NCBI GenBank assembly: GCA_946998295.1
Contig: CAMPYS010000027.1
Coordinates: 1 to 24,495, forward strand
Source: an uncultured Prevotella sp.
GTDB lineage: Bacteria; Bacteroidota; Bacteroidia; Bacteroidales; Bacteroidaceae
Direction: 5' to 3'
Length of the DNA: 24,495 nucleotides
Below are positions 17,254 to 24,495 of the stretch, in pieces. Made by a program: the position numbers and the translations under genes. The notes beneath the pieces are model-generated. The model searched no databases. It saw nothing but the letters and a program-made list of their open reading frames with translations, and was not told where the DNA came from. Each line of letters starts with the position of its first letter. The stretch's first letter is position 1.

Positions 17254-18240
17254 ATGAAACAAATTTACTTAGTAATGATAAGCATATTATTTGGCTTATC
17301 TGCATTCGCTGCTGATGAAAGCGGAAAATTCGGTGATAACATTAGTTACAAGCTTTCAGATGATGGTACATTTACATTGACTGGAAATGGGGAAATGAAA
17401 GAGGCATATTCACCAGTTGATTTGCCATGGGCAAATAGTATGAAAAAAATAAAAAAAATAATTATAGAGGAAGGTATTACAAATTTATGCCAATATGCGT
17501 TTTATGGTAGTGAAAATGCAACTGAAGTACAATTTCCTTCAAGTCTAACAAATATAAACAAACACACATTTGAAGGATGTAAATCTCTAACAAGCATAAA
17601 ATTTCCTGATAACATTGAATTAATCGATGAAAGTGCTTTTGCCAATTGCGATGGTCTCACTTCTATAAAATTTCCTAAAAATCTTAAAACAATTGGAGTA
17701 TCAGCATTTTCTTCAGAAAAAGAAACAAAAATAGAAACTCTTGATTTATCAAATACAAGTATTGAGAACATTGGAGGTTTAGCATTTGCATATAACAAAA
17801 ATCTTAAAACTGTTATTTTACCAAACACTCTAAAGGGATTTTATATACTCGACTTTACAGGTAGCCCAAGTTATGGAGATATGACCTTTTTAGATTGCAA
17901 CAAAATAGCATCAGTAACTTGTAAAGCCACAACTCCTCCACTTACAGACGAATATGCTTTCCCATTTGGTGGTACAAAAATTAGCGAACTTGTAATACCT
18001 AAAGGGTCAACACAAGCATATAAAAAAGCAGGATGGGACGAAAATCATTTTGAAAAAATAATTGAGAAAGATTTTAATAAACCTGATGGTATCAATCAAA
18101 TAACAAACGAAAAAGTTAAAGAAATAGATGTATACACATTAACAGGATACAAATGCTTAACAAAAGCTAACAAAGAAGAATTAAATAACTTACCTAAAGG
18201 TGTTTATATCGTAAATGGGAAAAAATTTATAGTTGAATAA
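17254..18240 (+). CDS. Secreted BspA-like leucine-rich repeat protein
   Basis: Residues 1-19 form a signal peptide ending LSAFA, with likely cleavage before A20. The following YKLSDDGTFTLTGNGEM (32-48) is typical of the N-terminus of BspA-family surface proteins. Degenerate LRR_5 repeats of about 22-24 residues run from about 65 to 255, recognisable by the recurring pattern of AF, a hydrophobic core and FP (for example SLTSIKFPDNIELIDESAFANCDGLTSIKFP, 111-141). The tail at 291-328 (VYTLTGYKCL to LPKGVYIVNGKKFIVE) resembles the short C-terminal sorting domains of secreted Prevotella and Porphyromonas proteins, so type IX secretion is possible but not shown. Family members bind host proteins or other bacteria; no ligand can be named here. 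It has its own promoter and terminator. Confidence 0.85.
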   Translation: MKQIYLVMISILFGLSAFAADESGKFGDNISYKLSDDGTFTLTGNGEMKEAYSPVDLPWANSMKKIKKIIIEEGITNLCQYAFYGSENATEVQFPSSLTNINKHTFEGCKSLTSIKFPDNIELIDESAFANCDGLTSIKFPKNLKTIGVSAFSSEKETKIETLDLSNTSIENIGGLAFAYNKNLKTVILPNTLKGFYILDFTGSPSYGDMTFLDCNKIASVTCKATTPPLTDEYAFPFGGTKISELVIPKGSTQAYKKAGWDENHFEKIIEKDFNKPDGINQITNEKVKEIDVYTLTGYKCLTKANKEELNNLPKGVYIVNGKKFIVE

Positions 18241-18264
18241 TTACATAAATATTAATAGTTTTTT

Positions 18265-18300
18265 ATTGGGTGTTAGCTAGTGCTAATACCCAATATTTTT
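18265..18300 (+). terminator. Intrinsic terminator after the BspA-like gene
   Basis: ATTGGGTGTTAGC (18265-18277) pairs with GCTAATACCCAAT (18282-18294) over 13 bases with one G-U pair and a 4-nt loop, followed by ATTTTT. The T tract lies on the + side, so it chiefly serves the BspA-like gene. The recO stop codon on the other strand lies a few bases beyond it. Confidence 0.85.
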
Positions 18301-18302
18301 GT

Positions 18303-19028
18303 TTATTTAAAGACATCCTTCAATATTTCAAAGCTCGTAAGTGAAGGCATATTAGATATATGAAGACGATAATAAAATAAAATAAGTTCAACTATTCGAT
18401 TACGTTCAATATGATTAAAACTAAAAATATGCATTGTTTCATAGTTCATGCGCATAAGTAAACGGATACGACTTGACTCAAAAGGATTGAGATAATCAGC
18501 ATGCAAAGGTATTGATTTACTAAATTCCCCACTCCGCAAATCAAAATAAGATCCAAAAGAATAATTTTCTAAATTTGGATAAAAACCAATAAATTTTGCT
18601 ATATGCATCATAAAAACAAGATGAAAATTAGCACAAACATTATTAGTCGTATCTAACCACTGAAGACTATTAGAAATATAACCATACAATGCTGTGTTAT
18701 TCTGCTCACTATTTGTTACATAATACAAAAATTCAGCAAGAAAAAACAAAAAGCTATACTTTGTAGGCTCAAAAGGAATAGAAGTATAAGGCACAATTAG
18801 ACGTACATTCCGAATATACTGTAAAGATTTTGAAGGACGATGGTCAAATTCTATCTCTAACTGAGTAAGTGGCTGAAATAACTGTTTCTTCATCCGAGAA
18901 TTAGAACGACTTGATAAACGAACAATAAAACTTACTCTCCCTAAACATTCCGTAAAAATATCTACAATAGAAGAAGTATCGTTATACTTCACACAACGTA
19001 AAACTACCCCTTTTGTCAATGTTAACAT
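18303..19028 (-). CDS. recO: DNA repair protein RecO
   Basis: RecO anneals SSB-coated DNA and, with RecR, loads RecA during gap repair. The N-terminal OB-fold region is recognisable as TKGVVLRCVKYNDTSSIVDIFTECLGRVSFIV from residue 5, the classical start of RecO. A helical region and a C-terminal domain follow (for example IPLHADYLNPFESSRIRLLMRMNYETMH). The frame is open upstream to 19118, but that extension is hydrophobic and non-family-like. I start at the ATG (19026-19028) just before LTLTKG, giving 241 residues, normal for the family. It lacks the zinc-binding cysteine pairs of some RecO proteins. It is alone on its strand between the BspA-like gene and tRNA-Glu. Confidence 0.92.
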   Translation of the reverse strand: MLTLTKGVVLRCVKYNDTSSIVDIFTECLGRVSFIVRLSSRSNSRMKKQLFQPLTQLEIEFDHRPSKSLQYIRNVRLIVPYTSIPFEPTKYSFLFFLAEFLYYVTNSEQNNTALYGYISNSLQWLDTTNNVCANFHLVFMMHIAKFIGFYPNLENYSFGSYFDLRSGEFSKSIPLHADYLNPFESSRIRLLMRMNYETMHIFSFNHIERNRIVELILFYYRLHISNMPSLTSFEILKDVFK

Positions 19029-19053
19029 ACGTAAAGCTACTATATTTTCGATA

Positions 19054-19061
19054 CAAAAGTA
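19054..19061 (-). promoter_or_regulatory. Probable recO promoter, -7 box
   Basis: On the minus strand TACTTTTG matches TAnnTTTG perfectly and lies 25 bp before the chosen recO start. The -33 region at 20-bp spacing is only TTTC-like, so the promoter is probably modest. It supports the shorter recO start, because the longer open frame would begin upstream of it. Confidence 0.5.
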
Positions 19062-19100
19062 CAAAAAACTATATAGCATCAGAAAATTTATATACGAATA

Positions 19101-19132
19101 TTTGGAATATAAAAACAAAAGATGTAACTTTG
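19101..19132 (+). promoter_or_regulatory. Promoter of tRNA-Glu and rpsT
   Basis: TTTG (19101-19104), a 20-bp spacer and TAACTTTG (19125-19132) are perfect matches to the Bacteroidota promoter consensus. The tRNA begins 19 bp further on. This is the best promoter in the window, as expected for a stable RNA. Confidence 0.8.
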
Positions 19133-19151
19133 CACTCGCAAAACAAAAAAC

Positions 19152-19223
19152 GGTCTCTTCGTCTATCGGCTAGGACACAAGATTTTCATTCTTGCAAGAG
19201 GGGTTCGATTCCCCTAGAGACTA
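19152..19223 (+). tRNA. tRNA-Glu (anticodon UUC)
   Basis: A full cloverleaf can be drawn. The acceptor stem GGTCTCT pairs with AGAGACT (first pair G-U), the D arm is GTCT/GGAC, and the anticodon stem is CAAGA/TCTTG around loop TTTTCAT with anticodon TTC. The T arm AGGGG-TTCGATT-CCCCT is perfect. The discriminator base is A and no CCA is encoded, so CCA must be added after transcription. It lies 29 bp before rpsT with no terminator between, so the two are probably cotranscribed. Confidence 0.95.
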
Positions 19224-19252
19224 CAAACTAAATAAAAAGAGAAATAACAAAG

Positions 19253-19507
19253 ATGGCAAATCACAAATCATCACTCAAAAGAATCCGCCAAGATAAAGTT
19301 AAAGCTTTGCACAATAAATATTATGCAAAGACTATGCGTAATGCGGTTCGTAAATTCCGTAATATCTCTGATAAAGATGAAGCTATTAATTTGTATCCAA
19401 AAGTACAAAAAATGCTTGATAAATTAGCTAAAACACATATAATACATAAAAATAAAGCAGCTAATTTAAAATCTGGATTATGTAAACATATTTCCAGCTT
19501 AGGATAA
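19253..19507 (+). CDS. rpsT: 30S ribosomal protein S20
   Basis: S20 binds 16S rRNA early in assembly of the small ribosomal subunit. The protein is 84 residues, very basic and helical. It starts with the family signature MANHKSSLKRIRQDKVKALHN and contains RNAVRKFRN and a C-terminal HKNKAANLKSGLCKHI block. The length and start match S20 of Bacteroidota. Its gene lies behind tRNA-Glu and probably uses the same promoter. An inverted repeat about 50 bp beyond the stop codon closes the unit. Confidence 0.97.
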   Translation: MANHKSSLKRIRQDKVKALHNKYYAKTMRNAVRKFRNISDKDEAINLYPKVQKMLDKLAKTHIIHKNKAANLKSGLCKHISSLG

Positions 19508-19556
19508 ATAAAAGAATACTTTTCATATTTTTAAAATGTTTTTGATTATTCACAAT

Positions 19557-19590
19557 TAAGTCAGAACTTATTTAGTTCTGACTTATATTT
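19557..19590. terminator. Terminator between rpsT and rnr
   Basis: AAGTCAGAAC (19558-19567) and GTTCTGACTT (19575-19584) form a perfect 10-bp stem, extended by a T-A pair, with a 7-nt loop. On the + side only a short T-rich stretch follows. It lies between convergent genes and could stop transcripts from both directions, though neither side has a strong T run. Confidence 0.7.
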
Positions 19591-19608
19591 TATATGATTA
19601 TTATTTTA

Positions 19609-21804
19609 TTACTTAACTAATAAAAAATCAAGAAGTCGCCGCTCACAATCAGCAGACGCAACCTTTATACGAATAACATCTCCAAGCTGGTATATTTTAT
19701 GATGATGTCTACCAACTAATCTATAATTATCCTCATCAAAATCATAATAATCATCATCCAAATCACGCATAGGTATTAATCCCTCGCAATGGTTTTCATC
19801 TATCTCGGCATATAAACCATAATTCTTTATGCCACTAATATGAGCATCAAAAGTCTCACCTAAATGAGTACTCATAAATTCAACCATCTTATACTTTATA
19901 GAATCTCGTTCCGCATTTTGGGCAATTTGCTCCATATCAGAACAATGCTCACATAATTCCTCCAATTTTTCTTGATTTACAGAGTGTCCTCCTGTTGAAT
20001 AACGAGTTAGCAATCGATGTACTAATGTATCAGGATAACGACGTATTGGAGAAGTAAAATGTGTGTAATAATCAAAAGCAAGACCAAAATGTCCAATATT
20101 ATGAGTAGTATATTTAGCTTTCATCATAGAACGTAAAGCAATTGTACGAATAACTTTTGATTCTGGCTTTCCTTCTATGTCTTTTAACAAGATATTAAGT
20201 GCTCGTGCTGTTGCTCCTTTAGTACTAGAAGACTTTAATTTATATCCTAACTTTGATGTAAATTGACGTAAACTTTCAAATTTCTGAGGGTCTGGATTAT
20301 CGTGTACCCTATATACAAATATTTTTGATTTAACACCCTTAGCAGTTTTTCCTACACTTTGCGCAACATATTTGTTAGCTATAAGCATAAATTCCTCTAT
20401 TAGCTTATTTGCATCTTTTGATACTTTAAAATAGCAGCGAATAGGTCGACCTTCCTCATCTATATCAAAATGAAGTTCCTCTGATTCAAAATTTATTGAA
20501 CCATTTTTCATTCGTTCACTACGTAAAAGTTTTGCTAACCTATCAAGTGTTACAAGTTTATCAGCATGTTCTCCTTTATAATTTTCGCCAACTTTAAGTC
20601 TTGGGGCAGGAGTATTAGTTGAATCGATAACACCATTTTCTTCTAAAATAGTTTGAACATCTTCATATGTGTAACGGTGATTACTTTTTATAACTGTATG
20701 AACAATTCGATAGTCGACAACATTAGCTCTATCATCTAATTCAAAAATAACACTATAAGCTAACTTTTCTTCATTTGGTCTCAAAGAACAAATAAAATTA
20801 CATAATCGTTCTGGCAACATAGGTATTGTTCTATCGACAAGATATATGGAAGTAGCTCTACGTTGTGCTTCCTTATCTATTACATCACCACTCTTGACAT
20901 AATGTGAAACATCTGCGATATGCACACCTACTTCATAATTTCCATTATCCAAAGAACGTATAGATAGTGCGTCGTCAAAATCTTTAGCATCATGTGGGTC
21001 TATAGTACATGTCCAAACATTACGAAAGTCCTCTCGTTCAGCAAAATCATTCTCTGTTATATCACTGCTTATTTTAGCTGCAGCATCTTCTACAGCCTTT
21101 GGATAACGATAAGGTAAACCATATTGAGCTAATATTGTATTCATCTCAACATCATTGTTACCAGCCTTACCAAGCACATCTATAACTTCTCCTATCAGAT
21201 TTTTATTCTGTGAATCAGGCCATTTTGTAATACGTACAACAGCACGGTCATCTGTTGTTCCGCCATTTAATGCTTTCTTTGGTATTAATATATCATGTAT
21301 ATATAAATTCTCTTGAGTAATAAGAAATGCTATATCATTATCAACTTGTAGTCGTCCTACAAAAGTTTCATGCTTGCGCTTTAATATTTCAATAACCATT
21401 CCTTCCTTAACATGATGACGCCTACGAGCTAAAAGCTGAACTCTTACACGATCACCATTAAGAGCTGCCATTGAATTACGTTCAGAAATAAATATTGGTG
21501 TTCCATCATCTGGTAGAAATGAGTTCTTACCATCAGACTTACGAATAAATACACCATCTTGAACCTGTCCTTTGGTGCTTAAAGTATAAGAATTTTCACT
21601 TATTTTTGATAAAAAGTCATCCCAAGCAAGTTCATCCATAACCTGTATAGCAAGCATCTTTGCAGGATGAGTTGTAAATTTTAATATACGGAAAATCTGC
21701 TTAAGACTAAATATCTCTCCAGAATGTGCTGTAAAAAAAGAGCGTAACAGCTCTAACATCTGATTCTTATTAATTCGCTTATGTTTTTTTTTGTTTTTTG
21801 TCAT
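19609..21804 (-). CDS. rnr: Ribonuclease R
   Basis: RNase R is a processive 3'-5' exoribonuclease that degrades structured RNA. The order of domains is a basic N-terminus with a helix-turn-helix-like region (about 1-80), two cold-shock OB folds (about 85-225), the RNB catalytic domain and a C-terminal S1 domain (about 645-731). The RNB domain carries the metal-binding aspartates in TIDPHDAKDFDDALS (D269, D275, D277, D278), equivalent to D201, D207, D209 and D210 of E. coli RNase II. Further RNB signatures are HIADVSHYV and YTHFTSPIRRYPDTLVHRLL. The S1 domain starts near LGETFDAHISGIKNYGLYAEI. At 731 residues it is shorter than the 813 of E. coli. The gene converges on rpsT and diverges from the epimerase operon. 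Confidence 0.96.
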   Translation of the reverse strand: MTKNKKKHKRINKNQMLELLRSFFTAHSGEIFSLKQIFRILKFTTHPAKMLAIQVMDELAWDDFLSKISENSYTLSTKGQVQDGVFIRKSDGKNSFLPDDGTPIFISERNSMAALNGDRVRVQLLARRRHHVKEGMVIEILKRKHETFVGRLQVDNDIAFLITQENLYIHDILIPKKALNGGTTDDRAVVRITKWPDSQNKNLIGEVIDVLGKAGNNDVEMNTILAQYGLPYRYPKAVEDAAAKISSDITENDFAEREDFRNVWTCTIDPHDAKDFDDALSIRSLDNGNYEVGVHIADVSHYVKSGDVIDKEAQRRATSIYLVDRTIPMLPERLCNFICSLRPNEEKLAYSVIFELDDRANVVDYRIVHTVIKSNHRYTYEDVQTILEENGVIDSTNTPAPRLKVGENYKGEHADKLVTLDRLAKLLRSERMKNGSINFESEELHFDIDEEGRPIRCYFKVSKDANKLIEEFMLIANKYVAQSVGKTAKGVKSKIFVYRVHDNPDPQKFESLRQFTSKLGYKLKSSSTKGATARALNILLKDIEGKPESKVIRTIALRSMMKAKYTTHNIGHFGLAFDYYTHFTSPIRRYPDTLVHRLLTRYSTGGHSVNQEKLEELCEHCSDMEQIAQNAERDSIKYKMVEFMSTHLGETFDAHISGIKNYGLYAEIDENHCEGLIPMRDLDDDYYDFDEDNYRLVGRHHHKIYQLGDVIRIKVASADCERRLLDFLLVK

Positions 21805-21887
21805 AACTTATAAAATATATACTACCATTTATATGACATATAAAATTACAATAACTTCTATTAAATATAAAAAATCATTGTTCAAGA

Positions 21888-21919
21888 CAAAGTAACAAAA
21901 ATCTTTGTACCTTTGCAAA
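21888..21919 (-). promoter_or_regulatory. Possible rnr promoter
   Basis: On the minus strand TTTG (21916-21919), 21 bp, then TACTTTG (21888-21894) resembles a promoter, but the -7 box is one base short of TAnnTTTG. It would give an untranslated leader of about 75 nt. Its -33 box abuts the -7 box of the divergent epimerase promoter. Confidence 0.35.
21908..21915 (+). promoter_or_regulatory. Promoter of the epimerase operon, -7 box
   Basis: TACCTTTG is a perfect TAnnTTTG box, 21 bp before the ATG chosen for the epimerase, so the leader would be very short. No TTTG is present 19-21 bp upstream. The box excludes an apparent TTG start within it (21913), which would lie upstream of any transcript start. 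Confidence 0.55.
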
Positions 21920-21936
21920 TATTTGATAATAAATTA

Positions 21937-22929
21937 ATGAAAAAGATACTTATTACAGGCGCATCTGGATTTATTGGATCATTTATTGTCGAAAAGGCCT
22001 TAGAGCAAGGATTTGAAACATGGGCAGCAATGAGAAAAACTTCATCGCATAAATACTTAAATGACCATCGCATAAAATTTATAGAAATAGATTTGTCATC
22101 AGAAGATAAACTAATAGAAGTATTTAAAAAACATTCCTTTAATTATATTGTTCATGCTGCAGGAGTAACAAAATGCTTAAACCATAAAGATTTTTTTAAA
22201 GTAAATACAATAGGTACAAAAAATCTTGTAAATGCAATTGTCAAGACAAATGCTCCAATCGAAAAATTCATATTTATCTCGAGTCTAAGCGTATTCGGAG
22301 ATATACATGAACAGCAACCATATAAAGAAATAGATGAAACTGATATTCCAAAGCCAAACACACTATATGCAAAAAGTAAAATTGAAGCAGAAAAAATAGT
22401 AAAACTTTCTACATTACCTTATATCATATTACGCCCTACTGGGGTTTACGGCCCAAGAGAGGAAGATTATTATCTCATGGTTAAATCTATAAAAAATCAT
22501 ATAGACTTTGCGGTTGGATATAAACAACAAGATATAACTTTTATATATGTTAAAGATGTGGTGCAGGCAGTATTTCTCGCTATAGAGTCAAAAATAATAA
22601 AACGAGAATATTTTTTGTCGGACGGAAGTGTTTATCAAAGTAAATCTTTTAGTAACATAATACATAAAGAACTTGGATATCCTTGGTTAATTCATATAAC
22701 TGCACCTATATGGATTTTAAAAATTATAACTATAATAAGTAGTTTTATTAGTAGAATAACTAAAAAGACATCACCTCTAAATAATGATAAATATCATATA
22801 TTAAAGCAAAGAAATTGGAGATGCAATATTGCACCTGCCTGCAAAGAATTAGGTTATAACCCCCAATACAGTCTTAAAAAAGGGGTAAAACTTACTATAG
22901 AATGGTATAAAAATAATAATTGGATTTAA
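21937..22929 (+). CDS. NAD-dependent epimerase/dehydratase (extended SDR)
   Basis: The protein has a Rossmann fold with the extended-SDR dinucleotide motif GASGFIG (8-14), preceded by a beta strand KILIT. A second NAD contact HAAG lies at 73-76, the serine region SSLSVFG at 115-121, and the catalytic Y144-A-K-S-K148 follows. RPTGVYGPREEDYY (166-179) is typical of this family. A hydrophobic stretch at about 252-272 may associate with the membrane, as in 3-beta-hydroxysteroid-dehydrogenase-like members. The substrate cannot be read from the sequence: nucleotide sugars are one option. A lipid substrate is another, since bacterial ceramide reductase belongs to this superfamily and the next gene is a lipid phosphotransferase-like protein. 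I start at ATG 21937, giving 330 residues. PAP2 follows after 6 bp. Confidence 0.85.
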   Translation: MKKILITGASGFIGSFIVEKALEQGFETWAAMRKTSSHKYLNDHRIKFIEIDLSSEDKLIEVFKKHSFNYIVHAAGVTKCLNHKDFFKVNTIGTKNLVNAIVKTNAPIEKFIFISSLSVFGDIHEQQPYKEIDETDIPKPNTLYAKSKIEAEKIVKLSTLPYIILRPTGVYGPREEDYYLMVKSIKNHIDFAVGYKQQDITFIYVKDVVQAVFLAIESKIIKREYFLSDGSVYQSKSFSNIIHKELGYPWLIHITAPIWILKIITIISSFISRITKKTSPLNNDKYHILKQRNWRCNIAPACKELGYNPQYSLKKGVKLTIEWYKNNNWI

Positions 22930-22935
22930 ATATTC

Positions 22936-23919
22936 ATGATAACATTTATAAAAAAGCTATTTGCCAAAGAATCTAAACCAATTAAAGGATTAATGGCAGT
23001 AGAATGGAGCGTGATAATCTACTTAATAATAACACTTTTTATCATCTTGTTTCTATTCACAGATCTAAAAAGTCCCATAGCTTTAATAAAAGGCAGAATA
23101 CAAATATTATTAATGATAACTGCGCTATGGGGTGTTTACCGTATTTATCCTTCAAGATTTACAAAATTTGCACGGATAACAGTTCAATTAGCATTACTAT
23201 CATGGTGGTATCCTGATACTTACGAGCTAAATAGGTTATTCCCTAACTTAGATCATATTATAGCAAGATGGGAACAAGCATGGTTCGGATGTCAACCAGC
23301 ATTATATTTTGCAAAAGAACTACCTGATATATTATTTAGTGAACTTTTTGATATGGGGTATGCTGCATATTATCCTATGATTGCTCTAACTGTTATGTAC
23401 TATTTCATTTTTAGATATAAGGAGTTTCATAGAGTTGCATTCATAATATTAACTTCATTCTTTATATACTACTTAATATATATATTTTTCCCAGTAGTAG
23501 GTCCTACATACTATTATAAAGCAATTGGTCTTAAAGCTGTAGCAGATGGCTATTTCCCCAGCATAGGAAACTATTTTAATTTTCATCAAAGTTGTCTACC
23601 ATCGCCAGGATATACAAATGGTTTATTTTATCACCTAGTAGAGAGGGCAAAAGATGCAGGTGAAAGACCAACAGCAGCTTTCCCGTCATCACATGTAGGG
23701 ATAAGCACTATATGTATGCTTTTATTATGGAGGTCTAATAATAGAAAACTCACTTATTGCTTAATACCTATATATTTTCTGCTATGCTGTGCAACTGTAT
23801 ATATACAAGCACACTATTTTATTGATGTTATAGGTGGATTTATATCAGCTATCATCATATATTTTACATTACTATTAACAACAAGCAAATTAATAGAAGG
23901 AAAACAAAATCTTAAATAA
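22936..23919 (+). CDS. PAP2-family / inositol phosphorylceramide synthase-like membrane protein
   Basis: This is a polytopic membrane protein of 327 residues with about six hydrophobic segments (near 24-42, 52-68, 140-159, 166-186, 273-290 and 299-314). The PAP2 phosphatase motifs lie in the second half: an R-X6-RP form of motif 1 (R237 to R244-P245), PSSH (250-253) with the catalytic-type histidine, and AHYFIDVIGG (292-301) with H293 and D297. The layout, with motif 1 directly before PSSH and the HYxxD ending, is like the AUR1/inositol-phosphorylceramide-synthase branch rather than a simple undecaprenyl-pyrophosphatase. It should transfer or remove a phospho head group at a membrane lipid; which lipid is inference. 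It lies 6 bp after the epimerase and 2 bp before the hutD-like gene. Confidence 0.82.
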   Translation: MITFIKKLFAKESKPIKGLMAVEWSVIIYLIITLFIILFLFTDLKSPIALIKGRIQILLMITALWGVYRIYPSRFTKFARITVQLALLSWWYPDTYELNRLFPNLDHIIARWEQAWFGCQPALYFAKELPDILFSELFDMGYAAYYPMIALTVMYYFIFRYKEFHRVAFIILTSFFIYYLIYIFFPVVGPTYYYKAIGLKAVADGYFPSIGNYFNFHQSCLPSPGYTNGLFYHLVERAKDAGERPTAAFPSSHVGISTICMLLLWRSNNRKLTYCLIPIYFLLCCATVYIQAHYFIDVIGGFISAIIIYFTLLLTTSKLIEGKQNLK

Positions 23920-23921
23920 AA

Positions 23922-24437
23922 ATGATACAACTAATAAACCAATCCGACTATAAAGTTAGTAGCTGGAGTGGAGGAACAACAAGAGAGCTATTCATAGCTC
24001 CACAAAAAAGTAATCTATCAAAACGAGATTTTAAAATAAGAATTTCATCTGCTATTATAAATAGTACACATAGTACATTTTCCAATTTTAATGGGTTCAA
24101 AAGATTGATTCTACCTTTAGAGGGGAATATAACGTTATTTAGAAAAAATGAACACATTAAATTATCACATTCTGTGCCATTTTATTTTGATGGGTCGGAA
24201 ATAATAGAATCTGAAAATTCGTCTGGAGCAATAGATTTTAATGTAATATATAAATATGGAGAAAAGGTAAATATAGAAATAACTGACTTCAAACAAATCA
24301 ATAAAAATTATCAGTACTTTATATTTGCATTAGAAAATATAAAACTTAACAACATAAATATTAAGAAATTTGATTCGGCGTATATAAATAATGAAACATT
24401 TCAAATTAAAGGTAAGACAATATTAATAAATTTATAA
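23922..24437 (+). CDS. HutD-family protein
   Basis: The protein (171 residues) matches the HutD family, a cupin-like fold of small proteins. The signature SSWSGGTTREL (13-23) and the block RISSAIINSTHSTFSNFNGFKRLILPLEG (40-68) agree with HutD's W-x-GG-x-TRE and RIS-A...FS.F.G..R.. ..LEG pattern. The C-terminal half (about 100-171) is more divergent and Asn/Ile-rich. HutD is named from histidine utilisation operons, where its role is not firmly established. No hut gene is here: it follows the PAP2 gene by 2 bp and is probably translationally coupled to it. Its job in this setting is unknown. A terminator follows 7 bp after the stop. Confidence 0.82.
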   Translation: MIQLINQSDYKVSSWSGGTTRELFIAPQKSNLSKRDFKIRISSAIINSTHSTFSNFNGFKRLILPLEGNITLFRKNEHIKLSHSVPFYFDGSEIIESENSSGAIDFNVIYKYGEKVNIEITDFKQINKNYQYFIFALENIKLNNINIKKFDSAYINNETFQIKGKTILINL

Positions 24438-24444
24438 TAAAAAT

Positions 24445-24478
24445 GAGGGTGTGTCAAAATTGATACATCCTCTTTTTT
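24445..24478 (+). terminator. Intrinsic terminator after the hutD-like gene
   Basis: GAGGGTGTGTCA (24445-24456) pairs with TGATACATCCTC (24461-24472) over 12 bases with two G-U pairs and a 4-nt AAAT loop, followed by TTTTTT (24473-24478). It ends the epimerase-PAP2-HutD unit. Confidence 0.88.
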
Positions 24479-24495
24479 ACTCTCCCTTTACCTTG

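Noticed and set aside
19029..19118. Upstream extension of recO by 30 codons
   Set aside because: It is hydrophobic and unlike RecO, and a perfect -7 box lies inside it (19054-19061). The start at 19028 gives the normal N-terminus.
21913..21936. TTG start 8 codons before the epimerase ATG
   Set aside because: It lies within the -7 box, hence upstream of the expected transcript start, and the ATG gives the standard beginning of the Rossmann fold.

Overview
The window reads as chromosomal DNA of an AT-rich member of the Bacteroidota, most likely a Prevotella-type Bacteroidales. Four things point there: promoters of the TTTG-N19-21-TAnnTTTG type, AT-rich leaders without clear Shine-Dalgarno sites, a secreted BspA-type leucine-rich repeat protein with a short C-terminal sorting-like tail, and the gene order of the cell-wall cluster. 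No rRNA, CRISPR array, transposase or phage gene was seen.

Layout. Positions 1-1262 are a gene-free AT-rich region. It has a strong outward-facing promoter at its left edge, a degenerate 23-bp-period repeat array (about 573-693), and the promoter and putative operator of the next operon. Positions 1263-17052 hold a compact, co-directional division and cell wall (dcw) cluster: mraZ, rsmH, ftsL-like, ftsI (PBP with PASTA), murE, mraY, murD, ftsW, murG, murC, ftsQ, ftsA and ftsZ. It is closed by a good intrinsic terminator. A BspA-like surface protein gene with its own promoter and terminator follows (17254-18240). Then come recO on the minus strand, a divergent tRNA-Glu(UUC)-rpsT unit, and rnr (RNase R) on the minus strand convergent with rpsT. 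The right end is a tight three-gene + strand operon: an extended-SDR NAD-dependent epimerase/dehydratase, a PAP2/inositol-phosphorylceramide-synthase-like membrane protein, and a HutD-family protein, ending in a terminator at 24445-24478.

How the genes work together. MurC, MurD and MurE build UDP-MurNAc-tripeptide (MurE has the DNPR signature of meso-DAP addition). MraY and MurG make lipids I and II. FtsW and FtsI polymerise and crosslink septal peptidoglycan under FtsA, FtsZ, FtsQ and FtsL. murF, ddl and ftsB are not in the window. MraZ probably autoregulates the cluster through three 10-bp-spaced TGGGN-like repeats just upstream of its -7 box. A second promoter appears to sit immediately before murG.

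Most of the window is ordinary housekeeping sequence. The parts most worth a second look are the MraZ operator, the 23-bp array in the gene-free region, the HDN substitution in the MraY histidine motif, the tail beyond the FtsZ C-terminal peptide, and the epimerase-PAP2-HutD operon, which may be a lipid head-group module.
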